Positions 15,436 through 23,989 of a DNA stretch of 51,554 nucleotides are shown one piece after another. The stretch covers positions 1 to 51,554 of the IMG/VR virus record IMGVR_UViG_3300034093_001553; one strand, given 5' to 3'. Made by a program: the position numbers and the translations under genes. The notes beneath the pieces were generated by a model, which had not been told where the DNA came from, made no database searches, and worked only from the letters and a program-made list of their open reading frames with translations. Origin of the DNA: a virus. Positions within the stretch are counted from its first letter, which is position 1, and the number at the start of each line of letters is the position of its first letter.

Positions 15436-16652
15436 TTATACACTTTCAAAATAACAATGTCCTCGCTGAACCGGCCGTTGAGCTGTGTCTCCGTAGTCTT
15501 AACACTCTTGGCAAACCAAGTCTCAAAACGCTTCTGCGTATTTTGCTCCTTGAACTCTTTAATCTGTTCTGGAGGCTTACGCAGAGTCTTTTGCGTACTC
15601 TTGTCAGTAAATTCTGTAATACTAGAATTCTTAACACTGAGTCCTGTACTAGACTTAGCAATGTAATAACCAACCTTACGAGTCTTTGTATTATATACAA
15701 CTACGCCTTGAGCACCAATAATCGTTGCAGGAGGAGCACTGGTAATACCTAGCTTGGCGTCGCTCAACATGAACTTCAGCTTCTTAACCAGTTCTTCTGC
15801 AGGCTTAACCTTAGCGGCACGTGGCTTCTTAAGTACTTTCTGTTCTGCGGCAATCTGTTCACAGGCGGCCATGATGTTAGCATAGAACTCAATTAGCTTG
15901 TTAACATTCTTACGGCTGTTATGCTTGTAGGCTTCTTTCAACTGATCATCAGCTTGACCACTAGACAATTCTAACAGTTCATCGTAATTACGTTGGAAAT
16001 AACCTTTGATGATACGACTGTGAGCAGCCTTGGCACCCTTGCCTTTGAGCAAATTAACAATCTTAAATGCCTTAGGATCAAACGTATCTGGGTCTGTAAT
16101 CCAAGCATCAATAGCGGCATCAATTTCTTCACTCATACCACCTGCGGCTTCACGCAGACGATCTTGAATAGTAGGAACATAGACTGCTGTTGTCTTAGCA
16201 GACTTCACAGGCTCGTCAGACTCAACTTCATCGTCCGAACCTTGGTCGATGACCTTTTGGATTTCTGTCTTAAGCCAATCTGTTGAATTCTTGCCTTCGT
16301 TAAAACCTGCGTGAACTGCTGGCATACCACGTAGTAGGCAAGCTGCCAATGCACCCATGGTGGTTCCACAACGGCTATCTTTGGTATCTTTAAATGCTTT
16401 AATAACATCTTTGTCATAACTGTTATGTCCCATCCAGTTAATAACTGCGGGCTTCAATTCTTTGGCAGACTTTTCCAAACGATACCAAGCCATAGCTTGG
16501 TGGAAGAATCTAGTAAATTGAATACTAGTCCAGTCTGAGGCACCATCCCACTTTGGACTGTAATCACGTTTGGCATTCTCACGGATGCTCACGCTTGTGA
16601 CTTTTTCTTTTTTAACTTTGGGTTTAATCTTAACGCCTGCTACTATTGCCAT
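15432..16652 (-). CDS. large hypothetical protein, 406 aa
   Basis: A soluble, lysine-rich protein with three visible parts: residues 1-130 (with MGHNSYDKDVIKAFKDTKDS), an acidic hinge around 140-150, and a lysine/alanine-rich linker near 285-300 leading to a beta-rich C-terminal domain (GVVVYNTKTRKVGYYIAK). I do not recognise the family. It has its own consensus sigma70 promoter and an AAGGAG ribosome binding site, so it should be highly expressed early. Confidence 0.8.
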   Translation of the reverse strand: MAIVAGVKIKPKVKKEKVTSVSIRENAKRDYSPKWDGASDWTSIQFTRFFHQAMAWYRLEKSAKELKPAVINWMGHNSYDKDVIKAFKDTKDSRCGTTMGALAACLLRGMPAVHAGFNEGKNSTDWLKTEIQKVIDQGSDDEVESDEPVKSAKTTAVYVPTIQDRLREAAGGMSEEIDAAIDAWITDPDTFDPKAFKIVNLLKGKGAKAAHSRIIKGYFQRNYDELLELSSGQADDQLKEAYKHNSRKNVNKLIEFYANIMAACEQIAAEQKVLKKPRAAKVKPAEELVKKLKFMLSDAKLGITSAPPATIIGAQGVVVYNTKTRKVGYYIAKSSTGLSVKNSSITEFTDKSTQKTLRKPPEQIKEFKEQNTQKRFETWFAKSVKTTETQLNGRFSEDIVILKVYK

Positions 16653-16684
16653 AACGTACTCCTTGTTTGCTAGTGTATGTACTT

Positions 16685-16713
16685 ATTATACACTGATTTT
16701 CACTCTATGTCAA
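16685..16713 (-). promoter_or_regulatory. sigma70 promoter for the 406-aa gene
   Basis: Minus strand: TTGACA (16713-16708), 17-bp spacer, TATAAT (16690-16685), both perfect. The leader to the ATG at 16652 is about 25 bases and contains AAGGAG. Confidence 0.88.
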
Positions 16714-16997
16714 GAGTCGGTTTTACCAATGTAGTCCGAATATTTGAGCAAAAACATTGTCCGTTTTGGTTCATTGAAGAAATCCAAATGTATACGTTTT
16801 ACACAATAGTTGGTATTGTAACTAACGTCTCTGCGATCAACATCGTGTTTAAACCATTCTTCGTGTGTTCTGCTAGTAAAGCCCAACACTTCTTGCATCC
16901 TGTTGCGAATTAACAACACGCTAGGAGGATACTCTTTGGCAATTTGGTTATAGATTTTAAGCCAGTTTGCTTCAGTTAGTATTACAGGTTTGCTCAT
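16710..16997 (-). CDS. hypothetical protein, 95 aa
   Basis: Soluble protein (LTEANWLKIYNQIAKEYPPS at 7-26, and DFFNEPKRTMFLLKYSDYI near the end). Function unknown. Its stop codon overlaps the -35 box of the next promoter; it shares a one-base junction with the upstream gene. Confidence 0.7.
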   Translation of the reverse strand: MSKPVILTEANWLKIYNQIAKEYPPSVLLIRNRMQEVLGFTSRTHEEWFKHDVDRRDVSYNTNYCVKRIHLDFFNEPKRTMFLLKYSDYIGKTDS

Positions 16998-17536
16998 TAG
17001 AACTCATTATTTTGATCCACAACTATCCAACCAAGTTGTTTTAGGTCTTTTCGAATCTCATCAGTTACAACCATTTCCGGAACATACCCGTTTGGGAAGG
17101 CTATGTTTATTTCCGGATTGTATCCAGTGTCGTTTCGAATACCACTACAATACCAATCAATGTAATCACCTTCTTGTCGCATATCTGCCACAATACCGCC
17201 AGCACGTCTCCAAGATGCTCCCCAAGTTTGGTTCTTGAGAATAGGCATAACGTCTAACTTTTGGAAGTCATTGTTGCAGATTGCGGCGTAGAGATTTTGA
17301 GCATAACTATCACTTGTCCGGACTTTTTCCAAAATCCATTCAGTGCTACGTAAGTCATACTCCATGTTATCCTTTTGCCATGCAGGATCGATCATATTTT
17401 CTTCATCTTGTTGTCGTGCAGATTTGTAAAGATTAAGATAGTCTTCTCTAGGCTCTTTACCGTCTTCTTCACAACGTTTTATATAGCCTTCGGCTTGAAA
17501 AGTATGTCGCTCAGGACTCTTTGAGATTTTGCTCAT
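16997..17536 (-). CDS. hypothetical protein, 179 aa
   Basis: Soluble protein with a charged helical first half and a region GASWRRAGGIVADMRQEGDY followed by IDWYCSG. I do not recognise it. It overlaps the upstream zinc-ribbon gene by 26 bp. Confidence 0.7.
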   Translation of the reverse strand: MSKISKSPERHTFQAEGYIKRCEEDGKEPREDYLNLYKSARQQDEENMIDPAWQKDNMEYDLRSTEWILEKVRTSDSYAQNLYAAICNNDFQKLDVMPILKNQTWGASWRRAGGIVADMRQEGDYIDWYCSGIRNDTGYNPEINIAFPNGYVPEMVVTDEIRKDLKQLGWIVVDQNNEF

Positions 17537-17693
17537 TGGGTTTTAAAGGTCTAGTTCTACAAAATAAACATTCTCGATCATTACAGATATCTTCTAACCA
17601 TTCATTACATGGTTCGCAATAAAAGCTATCAAAATTTGCGGCATACGATGTGCGAATCCCGCATGTTGGGCATTTTAGGTCATTTAGGTCCAT
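17511..17693 (-). CDS. small zinc-ribbon protein, 60 aa
   Basis: Three Cys pairs, CPTCG (9-13), CEPC (26-29) and CLFC (42-45), plus a lone Cys37, arranged as a zinc ribbon with an extra knuckle. Such small proteins often bind nucleic acid or protein. It overlaps both neighbours. Confidence 0.7.
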   Translation of the reverse strand: MDLNDLKCPTCGIRTSYAANFDSFYCEPCNEWLEDICNDRECLFCRTRPLKPNEQNLKES

Positions 17694-18520
17694 AGGCTAT
17701 CTCTTGCTTTGATTAAACGTATCATCATAGCTTCATCTTCTTTTTCGTAATCACGTTCAATTTTTTGAAGAAGCTTATGAGCCTTGTTGCTCATCTTTTC
17801 TAGTTCAGGCGTCTTCTTATTTCCAAACAATTTACCACCGTTAAGAACACGACTCTTTTCGCAGTAATCACTCCAGCCACTTATATCGTATGCGTCTGGA
17901 CGGTTGCGATATGTAACAGTCCACCACGTGTACAGCTCTTTGAGCTCCTTGGCGCGGATGGCTTGACCAGTCGGCTTGCCATAGTCTGGATGATCTGGTT
18001 CACACCAGTCAGTGTTAGTCAAGGTCATAGCCCAGTCGAGATGGTCTATGCCTGCTTGGGGACAACGCCAAGTTCTCCAACGCCACCAACCACTGGCCCA
18101 GAATGGAGGATTGTATTTGGCACGGTCTTCTTTACTGCCCCATGCAATGTGACTCCATGCTGATTCTACTTCGATAAAATCTACAAGCTCATTGAACAAG
18201 CAAGGGAGAAAACGATTACCAACATCTTTCCACTGACCGGGTCTAATGTCTTTAGGGTGTGCAGTAAGACTATGAGTACGACTAACCCAGCGATTATTGA
18301 TATAGTACTTAACATCGTAAATTTTCCTAATGGGCCAGGTTACAAAATCCTGAAGGTGGCTCAGGCCTTCTTCCGCTAGCCAGTAGCGGAAGTTGTGTTT
18401 CATTTGAGCCGCAGTGGTCCAGTTATCCCATTCTTCGCTGGTTCCGGCACTAAGTTTTTTAGTACCGCGAACCCAATCTGCAAAGGGACTGCAACTCCAG
18501 TAATTCGTGTGCTGTGCCAT
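17684..18520 (-). CDS. hypothetical protein, Trp-rich, 278 aa
   Basis: Remarkably tryptophan- and aromatic-rich soluble protein (SGWWRWRTWRCPQAG near 143-157). It has the look of a conserved phage protein and ends in long charged helices. No catalytic motif is recognised. It is joined to the upstream gene by a one-base overlap. Confidence 0.75.
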   Translation of the reverse strand: MAQHTNYWSCSPFADWVRGTKKLSAGTSEEWDNWTTAAQMKHNFRYWLAEEGLSHLQDFVTWPIRKIYDVKYYINNRWVSRTHSLTAHPKDIRPGQWKDVGNRFLPCLFNELVDFIEVESAWSHIAWGSKEDRAKYNPPFWASGWWRWRTWRCPQAGIDHLDWAMTLTNTDWCEPDHPDYGKPTGQAIRAKELKELYTWWTVTYRNRPDAYDISGWSDYCEKSRVLNGGKLFGNKKTPELEKMSNKAHKLLQKIERDYEKEDEAMMIRLIKARDSLWT

Positions 18521-18957
18521 TATACTCTTTCGTATGTTTGTGCAAATATATCTTTTTTAACTACACCGTAGTCGTTATTACCATGGCGAACAATGACGTC
18601 TTCGCCTGTATTATATTGTAACTTCTCTCCCCATGATGTGTCAACCGTTCCGGAATGATCTGCCAATTTAGCCACTTTGATGATCTTTTTTGGTGTACAA
18701 ACACCATTGCCCAAGTCATCTTTAAGTTCAGTAAACTTTTCTGGACTAATAGGATATTGTTCACCTTTTGGTCCAGTCATAATATAGAATCCTTTTGGAT
18801 ACTTGACTGGACCTTCAAGTGTGTCAATAGTGCCAGGCTTGTCAGCAATCTCATAACGTTCTTTGGCAGGACGTTTGTAGGCTTTAAAACTGGCCATATC
18901 AAACCAAGAGTCAGTGATATTCTTGCCTTCTACAATATTGATAAATTCTCTAATCAT
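18520..18957 (-). CDS. hypothetical protein with PGDYG-like repeats, 145 aa
   Basis: After a short N-terminal helix (MIREFINIVEG) the protein contains two copies of one module: ADKPGTIDTLEG...ITGPKGEQYPI and ADHSGTVDTSWGE...VRHGNNDYGVVKKDIFAQTYE. The second ends in the G-NDYG-x-V-K-x-x-x-F-x-x-TY pattern known from small PGDYG-type domains. Role unknown. It overlaps the Bax-inhibitor-like gene by ATGA. Confidence 0.65.
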   Translation of the reverse strand: MIREFINIVEGKNITDSWFDMASFKAYKRPAKERYEIADKPGTIDTLEGPVKYPKGFYIMTGPKGEQYPISPEKFTELKDDLGNGVCTPKKIIKVAKLADHSGTVDTSWGEKLQYNTGEDVIVRHGNNDYGVVKKDIFAQTYERV

Positions 18958-19667
18958 TTTTTATCGCCAAACAAGTTTAATAAGTTAATAAACAAGTTGA
19001 TAAAGTCCATATACAAAGTCAATGCTCCGCGAACTTCTGCAACATCACTAGTTTCTACGCTTAATTCTTCACGAATCTTTTGTGTATCATAGGCAGTCAA
19101 TCCAAGGAAGATGATAATAGCTAATGCGGAGATTACACTACCGATTAATCCATTATCAACTAATCCTGGCCAAAAACTTGCTAAAATTAAATTAAAAATG
19201 CTGGCAATGATAATAGCAATCACTCCAACAAACAAAAATTTACCAAGACTGTCTAAACTCTGTTTGGTAAAGTAGCCATAACCACTCATAACACCAAACA
19301 AGATAGCCGCACCCATGAAGGCTGATACAATACTACCCATAGTGAATACAGCAAAGATCATAGAAAAACTTAACCCCATCAATGCCGCAAAACCATGCAG
19401 GCATAACTGTGCTACGCTCTTACTTGGGTTATTAGCCAATACCATACTAACGCCAAAGATTGCAACTAATGGTGCAAAAATTACAATCCATTTTAATATA
19501 CCTGTAAAAAAGAATGCCAACAACTCTGGGCTTGTACCCACAAAGTAACTGACAAACATTGATACAATAACAGCAAGACTCATATGTCCGTAGACACGAC
19601 CCATTGCTGAATTAATTTCGCTGGCAGAACGATATTCAATTCCACCTGTATAAGTTGTTCCAAACAT
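18954..19667 (-). CDS. Bax inhibitor-1 (BI-1/YccA-YbhL) family membrane protein
   Basis: With the start at the ATG at 19667 (AAAGGA ribosome binding site; the longer form would use a TTG) the protein is 237 aa. It has about seven membrane spans and family motifs: an N-terminal NSAMGRVYGHMSLAV, GLTAYDTQKIREE in the last loop, and ALTLYMDFINLFINLL at the end. BI-1 proteins are pH-sensitive calcium leak channels or, in bacteria, partners of the FtsH protease (YccA). A phage copy could protect phage membrane proteins from FtsH; that is inference. Confidence 0.9.
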   Translation of the reverse strand: MFGTTYTGGIEYRSASEINSAMGRVYGHMSLAVIVSMFVSYFVGTSPELLAFFFTGILKWIVIFAPLVAIFGVSMVLANNPSKSVAQLCLHGFAALMGLSFSMIFAVFTMGSIVSAFMGAAILFGVMSGYGYFTKQSLDSLGKFLFVGVIAIIIASIFNLILASFWPGLVDNGLIGSVISALAIIIFLGLTAYDTQKIREELSVETSDVAEVRGALTLYMDFINLFINLLNLFGDKK

Positions 19668-19668
19668 A

Positions 19669-20037
19669 TTATTTTCCTTTAACAAATTGAGCCAATTCGG
19701 GCGGCTTCCATCCCAAAGGTTTTAACACCTTTCCATCTTCACGCTTACGAACCTTGCCAGTTTCTTTGTCAATCTTGGCAAAGTTAGTATTCATAACTTC
19801 TTTCCATGCACCTTCAGCATCCCATCCGGCACTATGGATAGCACCAATGGTTACAACTAGGATATCTATGAGAGCATCTAATTGTTCTACCTTATCTTCT
19901 GATAATGTAGCCTCTAACAATTCCTGATGCTCTTCATTGATAAGATTAATATACATTGCATATTGTTTTTCATCAAACCTGTCAACTGATTGATCGCAGG
20001 CTCGCATAAATTTTTCTTGATCTCTAAACGGGTTCAT
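19669..20037 (-). CDS. MazG-like NTP pyrophosphohydrolase
   Basis: The 122-aa all-helical protein has the EExxE...ExxD pattern of the MazG/PRA-PH superfamily: NEEHQELLEA (33-42) and EQLDALIDILVVTIG. The tail GKVRKREDGKVLKPLGW is typical of the phage branch. Such enzymes hydrolyse non-canonical or regulatory nucleotides to monophosphate and PPi. It sits one base before the BI-1 start. Confidence 0.8.
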   Translation of the reverse strand: MNPFRDQEKFMRACDQSVDRFDEKQYAMYINLINEEHQELLEATLSEDKVEQLDALIDILVVTIGAIHSAGWDAEGAWKEVMNTNFAKIDKETGKVRKREDGKVLKPLGWKPPELAQFVKGK

Positions 20038-20039
20038 TT

Positions 20040-20792
20040 TTATCCTTCAATTGAATTCATTAAATCACTTACTACTTTAGATCTAGTCTTTGGAGTTTTT
20101 TCCCCTAGGATAGCTAGACCATGTATTTCATTTTGATAATTAACCAACATAACCAAACATCTGCCTGCCTTGTTGGTGAATCCTGTTTTACTAATCATTA
20201 TACTATTATACTTGTTAATGTCGGGATTTGTATTCCTGATTGGCAAGTTAACATACTTTTTCTTAGTTTCAACTTTTATACTATCATTAGCTGAAGATGA
20301 CAGTTCCATAATTATAGGAAATTTACGTAGACTGTAAACAAAATTTACTAGGTCATCTGCGGTACTAACATTTCCTGCTTTTAACCCACTAGCATCTTCT
20401 ATCTTGGTATTTTTTAAATTCCTATCACTGATCATAGTGTTAACATCTTTAATAAAACGTTCATAACCACCTGGATAGGTATGTGCAAGAGTTTCTGCGG
20501 CTCTATTATCACTAGCAATTAACATTGCCTTCATTAGCTCAAATCGAGTAACCATTGTACCTACTGGAAAACGTCCGTTAGCCTTGCTTTGAACTTTTAC
20601 TTTTTCAGATAGATCTAATTGTTCTTCTAATATCAGTGCCGCGGTAAACAATTTAGTAACACTGGCAATAGGAACAATTTCGTTATGTTGACTAGCAGTA
20701 GTCATTTCTGCATTGGTAAAATTATACAATGCATAGGTTCCTGCATGACTAGGAAAACATATCAGTAGAACTATGGCCAATAAAAAACGCAT
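20040..20792 (-). CDS. PBP7-like D-Ala-D-Ala endopeptidase (S11), secreted
   Basis: With the start at the ATG at 20792 (the GGGGG before it is the ribosome binding site; the GTG at 20798 overlaps the upstream stop) the protein is 250 aa. It has a cleavable signal peptide (hydrophobic MRFLLAIVLLICFPSHA) and the penicillin-binding motifs SVTK (44-47), SDN (94-96) and KTG (202-204) of peptidase S11, the family of PbpG and DacA. In Gram-negative bacteria these trim peptidoglycan cross-links in the periplasm. A phage copy may help lysis, entry or wall remodelling. It is strong evidence for a host with periplasm. Confidence 0.9.
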   Translation of the reverse strand: MRFLLAIVLLICFPSHAGTYALYNFTNAEMTTASQHNEIVPIASVTKLFTAALILEEQLDLSEKVKVQSKANGRFPVGTMVTRFELMKAMLIASDNRAAETLAHTYPGGYERFIKDVNTMISDRNLKNTKIEDASGLKAGNVSTADDLVNFVYSLRKFPIIMELSSSANDSIKVETKKKYVNLPIRNTNPDINKYNSIMISKTGFTNKAGRCLVMLVNYQNEIHGLAILGEKTPKTRSKVVSDLMNSIEG

Positions 20793-20794
20793 GA

Positions 20795-21031
20795 TCACCC
20801 CCTAAGGCTGGTTGTTGTCTTATTTACTGTCGGTCCATTGCTAACAAAGTCGATACCGGCCATTTTGCCTTCGTATAGTTTACCATTCCAGGTCATTGGA
20901 AGTTTAACACTTTTATTTAAGACTACAATTAGACTTTTTTGTTCTTTAAACTCAAAAACTACAGCTTCTACTGTTTTACTTGAGTTTGCTTGTTTAACGG
21001 TACAAGTTTCACCGTATCTTACCACTTCCAT
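20795..21031 (-). CDS. hypothetical protein, 78 aa
   Basis: Small beta-rich protein with VVLNKSVKLPMTWNGKLYEG and GIDFVSNGP. Not recognised as an enzyme. It overlaps the upstream gene by 23 bp; the GGGGG that serves as ribosome binding site for the next gene is part of its last codons. Confidence 0.7.
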   Translation of the reverse strand: MEVVRYGETCTVKQANSSKTVEAVVFEFKEQKSLIVVLNKSVKLPMTWNGKLYEGKMAGIDFVSNGPTVNKTTTSLRG

Positions 21032-21317
21032 CTTTGCCCCATCTTAGATAAAATTCGCTTAACTTCTTTGCTTCTAGTTCTGCCGTTATAGCATACTTAT
21101 ATCCGTATGTTCCTGGATCTAACTGCCTATGCCACTCGGGTTGATCTACAGCATTTTCCATGACAAATTTGCCTTGTTCGCTTTCTTGCCATTTCCACAT
21201 TGGTTCGGCAGCATATAGATCTGGATCTTCAACGTCGCCCATTGTAAATTGATGAACTACTACCTTGTGAATTTCTTTCACAATATCGTTTTCAACTTTA
21301 TATCTTAATGCTGCCAT
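21009..21317 (-). CDS. hypothetical protein, 102 aa
   Basis: Soluble protein with VVHQFTMGDVEDPDLYAAEP and a WHRQLDPGTYGYKYAI stretch. Function unknown. It overlaps the upstream gene by 13 bp and the downstream one by 23 bp. Confidence 0.7.
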   Translation of the reverse strand: MAALRYKVENDIVKEIHKVVVHQFTMGDVEDPDLYAAEPMWKWQESEQGKFVMENAVDQPEWHRQLDPGTYGYKYAITAELEAKKLSEFYLRWGKDGSGKIR

Positions 21318-21640
21318 ATTAAATGAAATAAGGTTATAAACTTTTCAGCATCACGTTTGTATTTAAATTGCCACATGTCCCATGCAGTCCTATTGCAGTC
21401 TTTCCATTTTGATAGTTCTTTATCAGTCCACTCAACAATATCATCTAACATGATAGATCCTGAATTAATAGTATAGGATCCTCCTGAATCATGATGCCAT
21501 TCTTCTTCAAGAGTTAATCTCCATTGATTTTTTACTTTTGTAAGAACTGGTTTAATACTAGGACCTTTTTCCATTGAATATTTTAAATCGCTGTATTCTG
21601 GATACGCTTGTCCTAGCATGTGGACCCATGCAGAACTCAT
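21305..21640 (-). CDS. hypothetical protein, 111 aa
   Basis: Tryptophan-rich soluble protein (WRLTLEEEWHHDSGG, AWDMWQFKYKRDAEKF). It starts in the stop codon of the upstream gene. Not recognised. Confidence 0.7.
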   Translation of the reverse strand: MSSAWVHMLGQAYPEYSDLKYSMEKGPSIKPVLTKVKNQWRLTLEEEWHHDSGGSYTINSGSIMLDDIVEWTDKELSKWKDCNRTAWDMWQFKYKRDAEKFITLFHLIWQH

Positions 21641-22134
21641 TATACTTTTTTCTTCTTAAAGTATCTGCGTTTAGGTTTATCGTCTTTGAGATTTAGCGGA
21701 CTATGGCTAACATCTTGTTTAGACTTTTCTAAGGCTGCATGGATAGCATCTGGACTAATGTTATCATCTTCTTTGTAAAAGTCATCTAATGTACTGCCCA
21801 TACCATCATGTCCGTCACCGTCATAATCTTCACCAGCATCCGAAACAAATGCCATTCCAGTCCTGGCCAACATTCGATGTGCGGCATCTGGATTAGTAAA
21901 AGCATCACGCAACGATCCAACGTGGCCGTCTTTAGTTTGACTGATAGTTTGCCATGTTCGAATCTCAAGCAACGGTTCTATCTCTGTAGGAATGGATACA
22001 ACATAGTGCATATCATTATATCCCTCAATATTAAATGATTTAACTACAGTACCTTGTGTGGATTTATCATTAGCTCGACGAACACCGTAAATCCAAACAA
22101 CATCACCCACATTATATTTTTTCTTAACTGTCAT
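21640..22134 (-). CDS. hypothetical protein, 164 aa
   Basis: N-terminal SH3-like beta region (KYNVGDVVWIYGV... QGTVVKSF... HYVVSIP), an acidic middle containing DYDGDGHDGMG, and a basic tail (KPKRRYFKKKKV). Possibly nucleic-acid associated; no defined family. Confidence 0.65.
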   Translation of the reverse strand: MTVKKKYNVGDVVWIYGVRRANDKSTQGTVVKSFNIEGYNDMHYVVSIPTEIEPLLEIRTWQTISQTKDGHVGSLRDAFTNPDAAHRMLARTGMAFVSDAGEDYDGDGHDGMGSTLDDFYKEDDNISPDAIHAALEKSKQDVSHSPLNLKDDKPKRRYFKKKKV

Positions 22135-22138
22135 ATTT

Positions 22139-22309
22139 TTAACCCGCAGGTTGTTTTACTGCTTCTTTAGCTTCAAGTAGGTCTTTGACAAACTTAATTG
22201 CTTTTCTGTCAGAATCGTAAACGAATTCTTGATCTTCATCTTCGTCAGTACGTAGAGTTACAATAACTCCGTTACGTACCTTTCGAATTTCTATGCTTTC
22301 AAACAACAT
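22139..22309 (-). CDS. small protein, 56 aa
   Basis: A short gene translated by hand: MLFESIEIRKVRNGVIVTL, then an acidic RTDEDEDQ and a helix DRKAIKFVKDLLEAKEA. It fills the gap between neighbours closely (four and twelve bases), has an AAAGGAA ribosome binding site and codon use like its neighbours. Function unknown. Confidence 0.65.
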   Translation of the reverse strand: MLFESIEIRKVRNGVIVTLRTDEDEDQEFVYDSDRKAIKFVKDLLEAKEAVKQPAG

Positions 22310-22321
22310 GGGGTTCCTTTC

Positions 22322-23110
22322 TTATTGTGGAACTGATAAATTATAGTTAAAGTGGAAAATACCAATATGTGCTGTTTCCCTACTTAGTTCCTGATCACAC
22401 CATATTTGATACCCGGCCTTTTGGGCTTGCTGACAGAAGAAAATATCTTCGCCAATCTCAAGATTTAATGATGGAATAAATTCTTGCAGATAGTGAGGTT
22501 GAGGAATCCGTTCATAGACTTCTCTCTTACATAGTACCATACCGTGCGGTAGTACATCGATTAATTCCATAGGCGGACTTTGATCCGTAGTTTGGAATTC
22601 TGTAAACTTACCAGCACTTCCGCTCATGCCGGTAAAGTTAGGGTTAGGAAAACGTCTGCGACGATAGTTAGCACCTACAATCTCTTTGCCACGTGCTAAC
22701 AAACGCATTGGCGCATCGATTGGGAATTTCATATCGCTGTCAACCCACCAAATGTAATCAAAGTCTGACTTCAAGAAGATGTCAACTAAGTTACGACGAG
22801 CAATAGTGATAACTGATCCAATGTTAAACGCACAGTTGATCTTAACACCGTTGGCAACCATATTAGCAGCCGCCATGGCCAAATGTTGTGCAAATTCTGC
22901 ATTAACCATTTCCATTGCTGGAACGGCAATCATAACACTTGGCGGTTTACCACCTTGTTGTGCTTGTGGAGCCGGACGGAAGTTAGTTGGCATTGCCTGT
23001 CCAGGTGCTCCTGGTCGATTAAATGCCGTCTGCATAGCCGCAGTTGCCGCAGTGGGAGTCGGTGCAGGAGTAGATGCCCGACTTGGAATATTCAGTTTAC
23101 CTTTTTTCAT
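22322..23110 (-). CDS. GT-A-type glycosyltransferase-like protein
   Basis: After a Pro/Ala/Gln-rich, probably disordered N terminus (1-57), the protein has a Rossmann-like GT-A core: VMIAVPAMEMVNAEF, SVITIARRNLVDIFL, and the metal/nucleotide-sugar motif WWVDSDMKF (DSD at 124-126), followed by GANYRRRRFPNPNF and a GEDIFFCQQAQKAGY segment with the acid that often serves as catalytic base. Acceptor unknown; phage DNA, virion or host glycan are possible. It has its own promoter and good AAAGGA ribosome binding site. Confidence 0.8.
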   Translation of the reverse strand: MKKGKLNIPSRASTPAPTPTAATAAMQTAFNRPGAPGQAMPTNFRPAPQAQQGGKPPSVMIAVPAMEMVNAEFAQHLAMAAANMVANGVKINCAFNIGSVITIARRNLVDIFLKSDFDYIWWVDSDMKFPIDAPMRLLARGKEIVGANYRRRRFPNPNFTGMSGSAGKFTEFQTTDQSPPMELIDVLPHGMVLCKREVYERIPQPHYLQEFIPSLNLEIGEDIFFCQQAQKAGYQIWCDQELSRETAHIGIFHFNYNLSVPQ

Positions 23111-23127
23111 GTATTTCCTTTGTGTTT

Positions 23128-23156
23128 ATTATACTTGTTATTTGTTGAATGAGCAA
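23128..23156 (-). promoter_or_regulatory. probable promoter for glycosyltransferase
   Basis: Minus strand TATAAT (23133-23128) with a 17-bp spacer to TTGCTC (23156-23151), a weak -35 that is part of the folE-distal hairpin. Confidence 0.55.
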
Positions 23157-23171
23157 GAACTATTTTGCTCA
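23150..23171 (-). terminator. hairpin after folE
   Basis: TGAGCAA pairs perfectly with TTGCTCA around an 8-base loop directly after the folE stop. It lacks a T tract, so termination would be weak; its 3' arm supplies the next -35 box, like the terminator-promoter fusion near 1230. Confidence 0.5.
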
Positions 23172-23909
23172 TTATCTAGGTGCAAATTCTTGTTGTAATT
23201 TGATATTATCAAAAAACTCTTTTTTGGTATTGCCATCGTCTTTAAATGCGCCTTTGAGTACTGTAGTCTGGGTCAGACTAGAATGTGCCATAATGCCACG
23301 ATTCTCACAGCAACCGTGTACTGCCTGGATGTAAACACCTAGGTCTTTGGCTCCTGTAGCCTTTTCAATTTCCCTAGCAATGTCATTACATAGTTCTTCT
23401 TGTAATGTACCACGGCGAGCACACCACTGAGCAATACGAGTATACTTACTAAGACCAATGAGCTTTTCTGCGGCAATGATACCAATATAAGCAACACCAG
23501 ATACAGGCTGGTGATGATGGCTACACATACTTCGTAGCTCACTTCTAACCACAAGCATACCTTCATATCGGTCTGCGGAGTCGTTTGGAAATGCTGTTGC
23601 GTCTGGTGCTGGTTCATATCTTCCTGCCATTATTTCATTAAAGTACATTTTAGCAAGGCGTCTTGCTGTACCTTTACTATTAGGATCGTTTTCTCTATCT
23701 ATTAATAAAGTATCTAGCACACCTTCGAATGCTACTGCCGCTTCGTCAATCAGTCTAGGAATATCTTCTTCACGAACATAGTCGCTGATATTATCTCCGG
23801 CCCAAAATCTTTTGCCATTGCGTCTCATTACTGCACCCAAATAGCCATGCATTGAGCCTTCTTCATAGCCCTTGTCGTCTATGTTGTTTAATGTCACTGG
23901 TTCACTCAT
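23172..23909 (-). CDS. folE: GTP cyclohydrolase I
   Basis: The 245-aa protein has the FolE core: RSMCSHHHQPVSGVAYIG (zinc ligands Cys129 and His132), IGLSKYTRIAQWCARR, and VHGCCENRG (third ligand Cys200) followed by SLTQTTVLKGAF. FolE converts GTP to dihydroneopterin triphosphate, the precursor of folate and queuosine/deazapurine nucleotides; in this window PTPS/QueD-like and DfrB-like genes could use its products. It is driven by a sigma70 promoter with a 45-base leader and GGAG ribosome binding site. Confidence 0.95.
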   Translation of the reverse strand: MSEPVTLNNIDDKGYEEGSMHGYLGAVMRRNGKRFWAGDNISDYVREEDIPRLIDEAAVAFEGVLDTLLIDRENDPNSKGTARRLAKMYFNEIMAGRYEPAPDATAFPNDSADRYEGMLVVRSELRSMCSHHHQPVSGVAYIGIIAAEKLIGLSKYTRIAQWCARRGTLQEELCNDIAREIEKATGAKDLGVYIQAVHGCCENRGIMAHSSLTQTTVLKGAFKDDGNTKKEFFDNIKLQQEFAPR

Positions 23910-23955
23910 TTTTAATTTTCTCCGATGTTAAGGCAGAGGATTGCCATATAATTCT

Positions 23956-23984
23956 ATTGTACTTTATTTAGATTGATCTGTCAA
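23956..23984 (-). promoter_or_regulatory. sigma70 promoter for folE
   Basis: Minus strand: TTGACA (23984-23979), 17-bp spacer, TACAAT (23961-23956). Confidence 0.8.
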
Positions 23985-23989
23985 CACCA

